A stretch of 12,356 nucleotides of DNA, taken from contig JAOZSG010000062.1 of NCBI GenBank assembly GCA_029939785.1, positions 1-12,356 on the forward strand, given 5' to 3'. Below the pieces are notes generated by a model that was given only the letters and a program-made list of their open reading frames with translations, had not been told where the DNA came from and did not search any database. Position numbers and translations under genes: made by a program. This document shows, one piece after another, positions 6,725 through 12,356 of the stretch. The stretch comes from Fidelibacterota bacterium. Lineage in GTDB: Bacteria > Fidelibacterota > UBA2242 > JAFGTP01. The stretch's first letter is position 1; every line of letters begins with the position of its first letter.

Positions 6725-6910
6725 TTACTCTTCTACCTCTTCTATTTTCACCAAATGTGAAACAGCATTAATCATTCCATCAATACATGGATTTACTGTT
6801 TTTATCACACTATGATTTATTTTTTTAATACCAAGTGCTTCCAGAGTTCTTTTATCTTCTTTTTTATATCCGATTGTACTTTTAATTTGTGTAACTCTTA
6901 CTTTTTTCAT
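6725..6910 (-). CDS. rpmD: Large ribosomal subunit protein uL30
   Basis: uL30 is a small 50S protein that binds 23S rRNA near the central protuberance side. The 61-residue product (MKKVRVTQIKSTIGYKKEDKR at the front, then TLEALGIKKINHSV at 22-35) matches the usual bacterial L30 in length and layout. A short acidic C-terminus IEEVEE is appended. The ATG at 6910 overlaps the rpsE stop as ATGA, and the gene ends 2 bases before rplO. The rpsE-rpmD-rplO trio is therefore tightly packed and probably translated in a coupled way. Confidence 0.96.
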   Translation of the reverse strand: MKKVRVTQIKSTIGYKKEDKRTLEALGIKKINHSVIKTVNPCIDGMINAVSHLVKIEEVEE

Positions 6911-7413
6911 GATCCGAATATCTCCTGAAGTGTTTTTCCTCTTTTTCTTGCTATAGAAAAAGGATCTCTTAAAGATTTCAGTGCGATCATAGTAGCTTTT
7001 ACAACATTATGAACATTGTTTGAACCAATTGATTTTGTCAAAATATCTTTTATTCCAACTTCATCTAAGATTGCTCTAATAGTAGATCCTGCTATAACTC
7101 CTGTACCTGGAGCAGCTGGTTTTAACATTACTTCCGCACCATCATATTTTGATATAATTTTATGAGGGATAGTTCCATTAATAACAGGAATTCTTACAAT
7201 ATTTTTCTTAGCATTTTCTTTGCCTTTTGCGATTGCATTAATTACTTGGGATGCTTTACCTAGTCCAACTCCTACATGTCCCTTGCCGTCACCTACTACA
7301 ACAACAGCATTAAAACCAAAGGTTCTACCACCTTTTACAACCTGGGATACGCGGTTAATTTTTACGACTTTTTCATCAAGTAAATCTAATTGTGTGGGAT
7401 CAATATATTTCAA
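6907..7413 (-). CDS. rpsE: Small ribosomal subunit protein uS5, TTG start
   Basis: uS5 sits on the solvent side of the 30S subunit at the mRNA entry and contributes to decoding accuracy and helicase activity. The 168-residue product has the N-terminal double-stranded-RNA-binding-like domain with NRVSQVVKGGRTFGFNA (20-36) and VVGDGKGHVGVGLGKA (39-54). The C-terminal domain has MLKPAAPGTGVIAGSTIRAI (96-115) and ends ARKRGKTLQEIFGS. The start is TTG at 7413: AAGGAG lies 7 bases upstream and the in-frame codons back to a TAA contain no ATG, GTG or TTG. It begins 21 bases after rplR and overlaps rpmD by 4 bases. Confidence 0.98.
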   Translation of the reverse strand: MKYIDPTQLDLLDEKVVKINRVSQVVKGGRTFGFNAVVVVGDGKGHVGVGLGKASQVINAIAKGKENAKKNIVRIPVINGTIPHKIISKYDGAEVMLKPAAPGTGVIAGSTIRAILDEVGIKDILTKSIGSNNVHNVVKATMIALKSLRDPFSIARKRGKTLQEIFGS

Positions 7414-7420
7414 TCCTATA

Positions 7421-7426
7421 CTCCTT
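7421..7426 (-). promoter_or_regulatory. Shine-Dalgarno site fixing the rpsE TTG start
   Basis: AAGGAG on the minus strand lies 7 bases before the TTG at 7413, in the 21-base gap between rplR and rpsE. It supports TTG as the genuine start. Confidence 0.83.
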
Positions 7427-7434
7427 GTGAATAT

Positions 7435-7806
7435 TTAAAATTTTAAGCCGGCTTCTCTTGCTGAGTCTGCCAACGATTTAACTCTACCATGATATCTATA
7501 ACCACCACGATCAAAAACAACTGTTTCAATTTTATTTTCAATAGCTTTTTCTGCTATTAATTTTCCAACAAGTTTGCTTTTGTCAATTTTTGATGTACCT
7601 TTTTTCATTCCGGTTTTCAATTCTTTTGAAAGATCAGAAACCATTATGATTGTTTTTCCTGTACTATCATCAATTAATTGAGCATAGATATGATTTAGAC
7701 TACGAAAAACAGCTAATCTGGGTCTTTCTGTTGTTCCAGAGATTTTCTTCCTGATTTGCTTTCTTCTTCTTTGTCTTGATTCTATTTTTACTTTTGAATT
7801 ATTCAT
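7435..7806 (-). CDS. rplR: Large ribosomal subunit protein uL18
   Basis: uL18 binds 5S rRNA and, with uL5, anchors it in the central protuberance of the 50S subunit. The 123-residue product has a basic N-terminus (RQRRRKQIRKKI, 11-22), then GTTERPRLAVFRSLNHIYAQ (24-43), and the diagnostic C-terminus VVFDRGGYRYHGRVKSLADS (96-115) followed by AREAGLKF. Length is normal. The ATG at 7806 has an AAAGG site about 9 bases upstream and lies 15 bases after rplF. rplF-rplR-rpsE is the standard spc order. Confidence 0.98.
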   Translation of the reverse strand: MNNSKVKIESRQRRRKQIRKKISGTTERPRLAVFRSLNHIYAQLIDDSTGKTIIMVSDLSKELKTGMKKGTSKIDKSKLVGKLIAEKAIENKIETVVFDRGGYRYHGRVKSLADSAREAGLKF

Positions 7807-7821
7807 TTTATAAAACCTTTA

Positions 7822-8361
7822 TTAAGCACCAACTTTTTTACCGGCTTTTCTAATAACTTGTTCACCAGCATAACGAATACCTTTACCTTTATACGGTTCA
7901 GGTTTATAGATTTCTCTAATTTTAGCTGCTACTTGTCCGACTTTTTGCTTATCAACTCCAGAAATTTTAATTTTTAAATTTGCTGGAATTTCTATTTTGA
8001 TATCTTCCGGCGGTGTAAATAATACAGCATGAGAAAAACCAAGATTTAAAAATAACGATTTTCCTTTCATTTCAGCTGAGAAACCTACACCATTAATTTC
8101 AAGATTTTTTTCAAATCCTTTAGAAATACCTTCAATCATATTAAAAATCAGCATTCTATACAATCCATGTAATGCTTTATCTTTTTTAGAATCGCTAGGC
8201 CTTTCAACAATAATTTTATTGTCATTTTCAAAAATTTTGAAATTTTCACTAAACGACTTTAATAATTTTGCTTTTTGTCCCTGTACTGTTACAAGATTAT
8301 TATTAGTTGTTATCTTGATTCCGGCAGGTATATCAATAGGTTGTTTTCCAATTCTTGACAC
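7822..8361 (-). CDS. rplF: Large ribosomal subunit protein uL6, GTG start
   Basis: uL6 lies near the sarcin-ricin loop and the factor-binding site of the 50S subunit. The 179-residue product has the two-repeat L6 layout. It begins MSRIGKQPIDIPAGI, has NMIEGISKGFEKNLEINGVG (74-93) between the repeats, and carries the signature EPYKGKGIRYAGE (155-167) before a basic C-terminus. The start codon is GTG at 8361, with AAGGAG 6 bases upstream and the conserved SRIGK directly following. It lies 19 bases after rpsH and 15 bases before rplR. Confidence 0.98.
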   Translation of the reverse strand: MSRIGKQPIDIPAGIKITTNNNLVTVQGQKAKLLKSFSENFKIFENDNKIIVERPSDSKKDKALHGLYRMLIFNMIEGISKGFEKNLEINGVGFSAEMKGKSLFLNLGFSHAVLFTPPEDIKIEIPANLKIKISGVDKQKVGQVAAKIREIYKPEPYKGKGIRYAGEQVIRKAGKKVGA

Positions 8362-8380
8362 TATTTACTCCTTATTGACT

Positions 8381-8779
8381 TTACCATATATAACAGAGAA
8401 CTTCACCACCAATATTATTGGATTTTGCTACTTTATCAGTAACAATACCAATTGATGTTGAAAGTATAGTTATACCTAGTCCGTTTAATGTTCTTGGAAT
8501 TTCACTTGATTTTACGTAATACCTTCTACTTGGTTTACTAGCTCTTTTCAAACCTTCAATCACAGGAGTTCCCTCATGATCATATTTCAAAAAGACTCTG
8601 ACAATATCTTGGATACTATCTCTAATAATAATAAAATCTTGAATATAGCCTTCATGTTTAAGAATTAATGATAATCTTTTCTTAAGATTTGAGGCTGGAA
8701 CGTCAACCCATTTTTTTTCTGCTGAGTGACCATTCCTTATTCTTGTTAAATAATCTGCTATTGGATCTGTTACGGGCAT
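8381..8779 (-). CDS. rpsH: Small ribosomal subunit protein uS8
   Basis: uS8 binds the central domain of 16S rRNA and is needed for platform assembly; in E. coli it also represses the spc operon. The 132-residue product begins MPVTDPIADYLTRIRNG, the family N-terminus. It carries the C-terminal signature LGITILSTSIGIVTDKVA (101-118), then GGEVLCYIW at the end. The ATG at 8779 has AAGGAG 10 bases upstream. It lies 14 bases after rpsN. I did not recognise an S8-binding mimic near rplE, so autoregulation is not shown by the sequence. Confidence 0.98.
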   Translation of the reverse strand: MPVTDPIADYLTRIRNGHSAEKKWVDVPASNLKKRLSLILKHEGYIQDFIIIRDSIQDIVRVFLKYDHEGTPVIEGLKRASKPSRRYYVKSSEIPRTLNGLGITILSTSIGIVTDKVAKSNNIGGEVLCYIW

Positions 8780-8793
8780 AATATAGTTTCTCC

Positions 8794-8979
8794 TTACCAG
8801 CTTGCTTTTGTAACACCTGGAATTTCACCCTTTAAGGCCAATTCTCTAAAACATATTCTACAAAGACCAAATTTTCTGTAATAGGATCTTGGGCGTCCAC
8901 ATACTGAACATCTGTTAATAGTTCTGCTGGAAAATTTTGGTTTTCTTTTTGCTTTTGCAATTAATGATTTTTTTGCCAT
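8794..8979 (-). CDS. rpsN: Small ribosomal subunit protein uS14, zinc-binding type Z
   Basis: uS14 binds 16S rRNA in the 30S head. The 61-residue product is the short type Z (C+) form. Its zinc ribbon ligands are Cys24, Cys27, Cys40 and Cys43, in CSVCGRPRSYYRKFGLCRIC (24-43). The C-terminus is the standard LALKGEIPGVTKASW. The ATG at 8979 is chosen because MAKKSLIAKAKRKPKF is the known type Z opening and CGGAGA precedes it. The frame stays open upstream to 9060, but that extension would overlap the end of rplE and match no S14. The gene begins 1 base after the rplE stop codon, so the two are probably translationally coupled. Confidence 0.98.
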   Translation of the reverse strand: MAKKSLIAKAKRKPKFSSRTINRCSVCGRPRSYYRKFGLCRICFRELALKGEIPGVTKASW

Positions 8980-8980
8980 A

Positions 8981-9565
8981 TTAATTTTTCTCCGTTGAAA
9001 CTGGTTGACGTTTCTTAAAAGGAAATCCGAAAAGTTTAAGAAATTCATAAGCAACTTCATCAGTTTCCGCTGTGGTATTAATTGTAATATTCATGCCACG
9101 GATTTTGTCAACGTTTTCATATTTGATTTCAGGAAAAACTGTATGTTCTAATATACCAAAAGAATAGTTACCTCTTCCATCAAAGGATTTGTCAGATAAT
9201 CCTGAAAAATCTTTTATTCTTGGAATAGCAGTGCTAATTAGTCTATCAAAAAATTCATACATTATTTCTTTTCTCAAAGTAACAAAACAACCTACAGGAT
9301 CGCCCTGTCTAATTTTAAAATTTGAAATGGCTTTTTTTGCTTTTGTAACTACTGGCTGTTGTCCGGTAATAGTTCTGATATCTTCAAGTGCATTCTGAAG
9401 ATCTTTAGGATCATCTTTTGCATTTCCAATACCCATACTAATACTTATTTTATCAAGTTTTGGTATTTCCATAATGTTAACACCAAATTTTTCAATGATA
9501 GCCGGAACAATTTCTTTTTTATATTTTTCCAGAAGTCTAGGTGTATTATTTTCTTTTTTTGACAC
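8981..9565 (-). CDS. rplE: Large ribosomal subunit protein uL5, GTG start
   Basis: uL5 binds 5S rRNA and forms the intersubunit bridge in the central protuberance that contacts P-site tRNA. The 194-residue product includes PKLDKISISMGIGNAKDDPK (35-54), TGQQPVVTKAKKAISNFKIR (67-86) and RRLIS-like FFDRLISTAIPRIKDFSGLS (104-123). The body ends with LKLFGFPFKK, followed by a tail RQPVSTEKN, so it is about 15 residues longer than E. coli L5, split between the two ends. The start codon is GTG at 9565, with AAGGAG 6 bases upstream. It lies 14 bases after rplX and 1 base before rpsN. Confidence 0.97.
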   Translation of the reverse strand: MSKKENNTPRLLEKYKKEIVPAIIEKFGVNIMEIPKLDKISISMGIGNAKDDPKDLQNALEDIRTITGQQPVVTKAKKAISNFKIRQGDPVGCFVTLRKEIMYEFFDRLISTAIPRIKDFSGLSDKSFDGRGNYSFGILEHTVFPEIKYENVDKIRGMNITINTTAETDEVAYEFLKLFGFPFKKRQPVSTEKN

Positions 9566-9579
9566 TTATAACTCCTTAA

Positions 9580-9894
9580 TTATAAACTATCTAATGTTTC
9601 ACCGGTACTCTTTGCATACCGAACTTTTTTACCATCTTTCAATGTTTTATAACCAACCTTAGTAGGTTCGTTATTATGTAAAAGAGCAAGGTTTGACAAA
9701 TGTATTGGTGCTTCTTTTTCTATAATGCCTCCTTTGGGATTGTCCTGTGTAGGCTTAGTATGTCTTTTTATTAGATTAATACTATCTACAATGGCTTTAT
9801 CTTTATCAGGATATATTGCGAGTACTTTACCGGTTTTACCCTTGTAGTTGCCAGCAATAATTTTCACCATATCATTTTTTTTAATACGATACAT
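9580..9894 (-). CDS. rplX: Large ribosomal subunit protein uL24
   Basis: uL24 is one of the first proteins to bind 23S rRNA and starts 50S assembly; it lies near the tunnel exit. The 104-residue product has the KOW motif NDMVKIIAGNYKGKTGKVLA (7-26). It is followed by the L24 signature INLIKRHTKPTQDNPKGGII (39-58), then EAPIHLSNLAL (61-71). Length is typical. The ATG at 9894 has AAAGGAG about 9 bases upstream and lies 14 bases after rplN. rplN-rplX-rplE is the conserved front of the spc operon. Confidence 0.98.
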   Translation of the reverse strand: MYRIKKNDMVKIIAGNYKGKTGKVLAIYPDKDKAIVDSINLIKRHTKPTQDNPKGGIIEKEAPIHLSNLALLHNNEPTKVGYKTLKDGKKVRYAKSTGETLDSL

Positions 9895-9908
9895 TAATTT
9901 AAACTCCT

Positions 9909-10277
9909 TTATAGTACTTCTGGGGCCATTGATACAATTTTCATATAACCCTTATCCCGAAGTTCTCTTGTAACTGGTCCAAAAATTCGTGTACCTTTCG
10001 GTTCTTCATTTTCACTGATAATTACAGCAGCGTTTTCATCAAATCTAATGTATGTACCATCATTTCTACGAATTTCTTTTTTTGTTCGAACAATTACAGC
10101 TCTATGAACTTCACCTTTTTTTACTACTCCACCTGGTGCTGCTTGCTTTACAGTAATTGTAATAATATCACCAATTGTGGCAGTTTTTCTTCTTGTTCCG
10201 CCTAAAATACTAATACACATTACTTTTTTTGCACCAGTATTATCAGCGACATTTAATCTAGTCTCTTTATAAATCAT
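9909..10277 (-). CDS. rplN: Large ribosomal subunit protein uL14
   Basis: uL14 lies at the subunit interface of the 50S particle, contacts 16S rRNA helix 14 and is the docking site of silencing factor RsfS. The 122-residue length is exactly that usual in bacteria. Conserved stretches are LNVADNTGAKKVMCISILGG (8-27), QAAPGGVVKKGEVHRAVIVR (45-64), RFDENAAVII (78-87) and GTRIFGPVTRELRDKGYMKI (95-114). The ATG at 10277 has an AAGGGG site 8 bases upstream and lies 19 bases after rpsQ. It is the first gene of the classical spc set, but no promoter or terminator separates it from the S10 part here. Confidence 0.98.
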   Translation of the reverse strand: MIYKETRLNVADNTGAKKVMCISILGGTRRKTATIGDIITITVKQAAPGGVVKKGEVHRAVIVRTKKEIRRNDGTYIRFDENAAVIISENEEPKGTRIFGPVTRELRDKGYMKIVSMAPEVL

Positions 10278-10296
10278 TACGGCTTCCCCTTATAAT

Positions 10297-10548
10297 CTAA
10301 TGATCCAGTATCTCTACAAGCCGCCATCTTTTTTTTCTGCTTAACGGTCGGGATTGTTCTATTCTAACTCTATCACCAATATTACATTTATTCTCAGGAT
10401 CATGAGCATAGAATTTTGATTTTTGTTTTATATATTTCCCGTAAACCGGGTGTTTTACAGTTCTTTCTAATGATACTACAATAGTTTTTTCCATTTTGTT
10501 GCTGGAAACTGTACCAATTAGATTTTTTTTGTTTTTTATAGCACTCAT
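10297..10548 (-). CDS. rpsQ: Small ribosomal subunit protein uS17
   Basis: uS17 is an OB-fold primary binder of 16S rRNA in the 30S body. The 83-residue product has LIGTVSSNKMEKTIVVSLER (10-29), HPVYGKYIKQKSKFYAHDPE (33-52) and the signature GDRVRIEQSRPLSRKKRWRL (58-77). Length is normal. The ATG at 10548 has a TAGGA site about 9 bases upstream. The 33-base gap to rpmC is the second widest in the operon and contains nothing else recognisable. It is the last gene of the classical S10 set. Confidence 0.98.
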   Translation of the reverse strand: MSAIKNKKNLIGTVSSNKMEKTIVVSLERTVKHPVYGKYIKQKSKFYAHDPENKCNIGDRVRIEQSRPLSRKKRWRLVEILDH

Positions 10549-10581
10549 TTAAATTTTTCCTACGTTATAATTAAGTCCTAA

Positions 10582-10782
10582 TTATTTTCTAATTCCAAGG
10601 TCATATTCATGTAGAACAGTTTTTAATTGTGCAATTTCTTTTTTTACATCTTTAATCTTTAAAGGATTTTCTAATTGCTGCAATGCTTTTTGAAATCTCA
10701 AATTTTCCAATGCTTCAATATTATCCTTTAATTTTGTCTTAAGTTCGTCAATTGACAACTCTTTTAATTGATCTTTTTTCAC
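10582..10782 (-). CDS. rpmC: Large ribosomal subunit protein uL29, GTG start
   Basis: uL29 lies beside uL23 at the tunnel exit, where trigger factor and the signal recognition particle dock. The 66-residue product is two helices in a hairpin: ELSIDELKTKLKDNIEALEN (8-27), then LRFQKALQQLENPLKIKDVK (28-47), then IAQLKTVLHEYDLGI (50-64). The usual LRFQ...LENP signature is present. The start is GTG at 10782, 8 bases after the rplP TAG stop; the AGGTGA-like site overlaps that stop codon, which suggests re-initiation by ribosomes finishing rplP. Confidence 0.96.
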   Translation of the reverse strand: MKKDQLKELSIDELKTKLKDNIEALENLRFQKALQQLENPLKIKDVKKEIAQLKTVLHEYDLGIRK

Positions 10783-10790
10783 AATTTCAC

Positions 10791-11201
10791 CTAATGTTCT
10801 TTTCTTATCACCAACTTCGTTTTAATCGGAAGTTTGTGGGAAACTTTTTTATAAAGTTTTTTAATATCTATCTCTGAAGATTCTATTTCAAATAAAATCC
10901 TACCGGGTTTTACAACTGCTACCCAGTATTCAGGTGAACCTTTACCTTTTCCCATACGTGTTTCAGCTGGTTTTTGAGTAATAGGTTTGTCTGGAAAAAT
11001 TCTTATCCACATCTTTCCGTGTTTACGAATTTCTCTTGACATCACAACACGAGAGGCTTCTATCTGACGGGATGTTATCCATCCAGGTTCCATAGCTTTA
11101 ATACCATAATGGCCAAAACTAACTTCACAACCTGAGTTGGCATTACCCTTCATGCGGCCTTTTTGTTGTTTTCTATATTTAACTCGTTGCGGTGCTAACA
11201 T
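10791..11201 (-). CDS. rplP: Large ribosomal subunit protein uL16
   Basis: uL16 organises the tRNA-binding region of the 50S subunit and helps position tRNA in the A and P sites. The 136-residue product begins MLAPQRVKYRKQQKGRMKG, has GHYGIKAMEPGWITSRQIEA (30-49), RKHGKMWIRIFPDKPITQKP (59-78) and TRMGKGKGSPEYWVAVVKPG (81-100). Arg82 corresponds to the arginine hydroxylated in E. coli L16 (Arg81). The ATG at 11201 has TAAGGA 7 bases upstream, immediately after the rpsC stop. Length is the family norm. Confidence 0.98.
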   Translation of the reverse strand: MLAPQRVKYRKQQKGRMKGNANSGCEVSFGHYGIKAMEPGWITSRQIEASRVVMSREIRKHGKMWIRIFPDKPITQKPAETRMGKGKGSPEYWVAVVKPGRILFEIESSEIDIKKLYKKVSHKLPIKTKLVIRKEH

Positions 11202-11214
11202 TTTATATTCCTTA

Positions 11215-11844
11215 CTACTTTGTTACTTTTTCACCATTACAAATCCAAACTTTGATACCAATGCAACCATAAGTTGTATATGAAGTTGCAGAACAATAAT
11301 CAATATTTGCTCTGATTGTATGTAATGGAACTCTACCTTCTTTGAAAGATTCTGCTCTTGACATTTCTGCACCACCGAGTCTTCCTTTTATCTGAACACG
11401 AATACCATCAGCACCCATTCTCATTGTACCTTGAATAGCTTTTTTAATTGCTCTTCTATGAGATACTTTTTTAGCAACTTGTTCTGCAATACTTTCACCA
11501 ACTAATGTTGCATCTAATTCAGGTCTTTTAATTTCACTAACGTTAACCTGAACATCAGTATTAGTAAGTTTTTGCAATTCCATTTTCAACATATCTACCT
11601 GGCTACCTTTTTTACCAATAATAATACCAGGTCTGGATGTATTAACGATTACTGTGATTTTTTTGGATGTACGATGTATATCAAGTGAAGAAATACCAGC
11701 ATTTGGTAATCTTTTACTAATATATTTTCTTATTTGAATATCCTGTGCTAGTTTGGTACTGAATTGTTTTTCATCAAACCAGATGCTTTTCCATTCTTTA
11801 TTATATCCAAGTCTAAACCCAATAGGATGTGTTTTCTGACCCAA
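11215..11844 (-). CDS. rpsC: Small ribosomal subunit protein uS3, TTG start
   Basis: uS3 lines the mRNA entry channel of the 30S head. The 209-residue product begins MGQKTHPIGFRLG. It has the type II KH domain with RPGIIIGKKGSQVDML (71-86, GKKG at 77-80) and the C-terminal domain with GRLGGAEMSRAESFKEGRVP (154-173), then TTYGCIGIKVWI (190-201). The tail is short, as in many low-GC bacteria. The start is TTG at 11844: TGGAGG lies 6 bases upstream, an in-frame stop lies seven codons upstream with no better start between, and GQKTHP is the conserved N-terminus. The TAG stop is followed directly by an in-frame TAA. It lies 14 bases after rplV. Confidence 0.98.
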   Translation of the reverse strand: MGQKTHPIGFRLGYNKEWKSIWFDEKQFSTKLAQDIQIRKYISKRLPNAGISSLDIHRTSKKITVIVNTSRPGIIIGKKGSQVDMLKMELQKLTNTDVQVNVSEIKRPELDATLVGESIAEQVAKKVSHRRAIKKAIQGTMRMGADGIRVQIKGRLGGAEMSRAESFKEGRVPLHTIRANIDYCSATSYTTYGCIGIKVWICNGEKVTK

Positions 11845-11850
11845 GTGAAA

Positions 11851-11856
11851 CCTCCA
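11851..11856 (-). promoter_or_regulatory. Shine-Dalgarno site fixing the rpsC TTG start
   Basis: TGGAGG on the minus strand lies 6 bases before the TTG at 11844, in the 14-base gap after rplV. It supports TTG as the start of rpsC. Confidence 0.83.
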
Positions 11857-11858
11857 AA

Positions 11859-12218
11859 TTAGTTATTTTTTCTGTCTTTTTTTTCTGCTATTTCAACTGA
11901 AATATGACTTGATCTTTTTCTGATGATAGTAGCTCTTCCCATTGCTCTGGGACGAAATCTACGTGCTGTCTGACCTTCATTAACATAAATCGTTTTTAAA
12001 TAAAGATCTTCAGGTTCCAGATGTCCACCAGCATCAGTATTTAATAGATTTGCTACACAAGATCTGATAGTTTTTTCAACCACCTCAGAAGCTTTTTTAT
12101 TGGAAAAGTGCAATAAATTTAAAGCCTTTTCCAATTCTTTACCTCTTACAAGATCAGCTACTTGTCTTACTTTTCTTGCTGATTGTCTAACATTTTTACT
12201 ACTTGCTTTTGCTTCCAT
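11859..12218 (-). CDS. rplV: Large ribosomal subunit protein uL22
   Basis: uL22 spans the 50S subunit; its long beta-hairpin lines the constriction of the exit tunnel and is a known site of macrolide-resistance changes. The 119-residue product has the N-terminal helical block with RQSARKVRQVADLVRGKELE (11-30), NKKASEVVEKTIRSCVANLL (40-59), and the hairpin signature TARRFRPRAMGRATIIRKRS (84-103) followed by SHISVEI. A charged tail AEKKDRKNN ends it. The ATG at 12218 has only a weak AAGAAG site and lies 20 bases after rpsS. Confidence 0.97.
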   Translation of the reverse strand: MEAKASSKNVRQSARKVRQVADLVRGKELEKALNLLHFSNKKASEVVEKTIRSCVANLLNTDAGGHLEPEDLYLKTIYVNEGQTARRFRPRAMGRATIIRKRSSHISVEIAEKKDRKNN

Positions 12219-12238
12219 ATTATAACTTCTTTATTTTA

Positions 12239-12356
12239 TTACTTTTTCTTATGTCCTCTAAAAGTTCTTGTCATTGCAAATTCACCTAGTTTATGTCCTA
12301 CCATATTTTCGGTAATAAAAACCGGGATAAATTTATTCCCATTATGAACTGCAACT
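12239..12356 (-). CDS. rpsS: Small ribosomal subunit protein uS19 (3' end only)
   Basis: uS19 is a 30S head protein that partners uS13 and contacts the large subunit. Only the last 38 codons and a TAA stop (12239-12241) are inside the window; the start lies beyond base 12356. The visible translation contains VAVHNGNKFIPVFITENMVG and then HKLGEFAMTRTFRGHKKK, the canonical S19 C-terminus. Its place immediately before rplV is the standard S10-operon order, so rplB is expected beyond the edge. The truncation is due to the window and not to the gene. Confidence 0.97.
   Translation of the reverse strand, partial: VAVHNGNKFIPVFITENMVGHKLGEFAMTRTFRGHKKK

Noticed and set aside
8980..9060. N-terminal extension of the rpsN reading frame up to 9060
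   Set aside because: It would overlap the end of rplE, matches no S14 protein, and the ATG at 8979 gives the exact 61-residue type Z form with a good ribosome-binding site.
2369..9565. Operon autoregulation sites for S4 (alpha operon) or S8 (spc operon)
   Set aside because: The leaders before rpsM and rplE are too short and A+T-rich to show the E. coli-type structures; nothing recognisable was seen by eye.

Overview
This window is one long, A+T-rich, minus-strand ribosomal-protein operon from a bacterium, plus the front half of a separate gene downstream of it. Read in the direction of transcription (high to low coordinates) it runs: rpsS (3' end only), rplV, rpsC, rplP, rpmC, rpsQ | rplN, rplX, rplE, rpsN, rpsH, rplF, rplR, rpsE, rpmD, rplO, secY, map, infA, rpmJ | rpsM, rpsK, rpsD, rpoA, rplQ. 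These are the distal S10, complete spc and complete alpha gene sets fused end to end. The largest internal gap is 43 bases, several genes overlap, and no internal terminator is visible, so they are probably one transcription unit. A strong intrinsic terminator lies just after rplQ (904-936).

Beyond the terminator, a 247-base non-coding stretch (739-985) holds that terminator and an imperfect inverted repeat. It is followed by a gene on the same strand that leaves the window at base 1. Its 246 visible codons carry the nucleotide-binding and active-site motifs of a eukaryotic-type UDP-glucose pyrophosphorylase (UDPGP family), not the GalU type usual in many bacteria.

The operon products are ribosomal proteins of both subunits, the SecY translocation channel, methionine aminopeptidase, initiation factor IF-1 and the RNA polymerase alpha subunit. 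Together they make ribosomes, start translation, trim nascent N-termini, export proteins and assemble RNA polymerase. S14, S4 and L36 are all in their cysteine-rich, zinc-binding forms.

The organism is a low-GC bacterium. The order secY-map-infA-rpmJ-rpsM, without adk, resembles the FCB group (Bacteroidota and relatives). Strong AAGGAG-type Shine-Dalgarno sites before most genes argue against a typical member of Bacteroidota and fit a relative such as Cloacimonadota better. This placement is an inference from gene order and style only.

The window is essentially a conserved housekeeping region and I see no evidence of a new biological system. The points worth a second look are the frequent TTG/GTG starts (seven certain, one ambiguous, among 25 genes with a visible start), the inverted repeat upstream of the pyrophosphorylase gene, and that gene's family.
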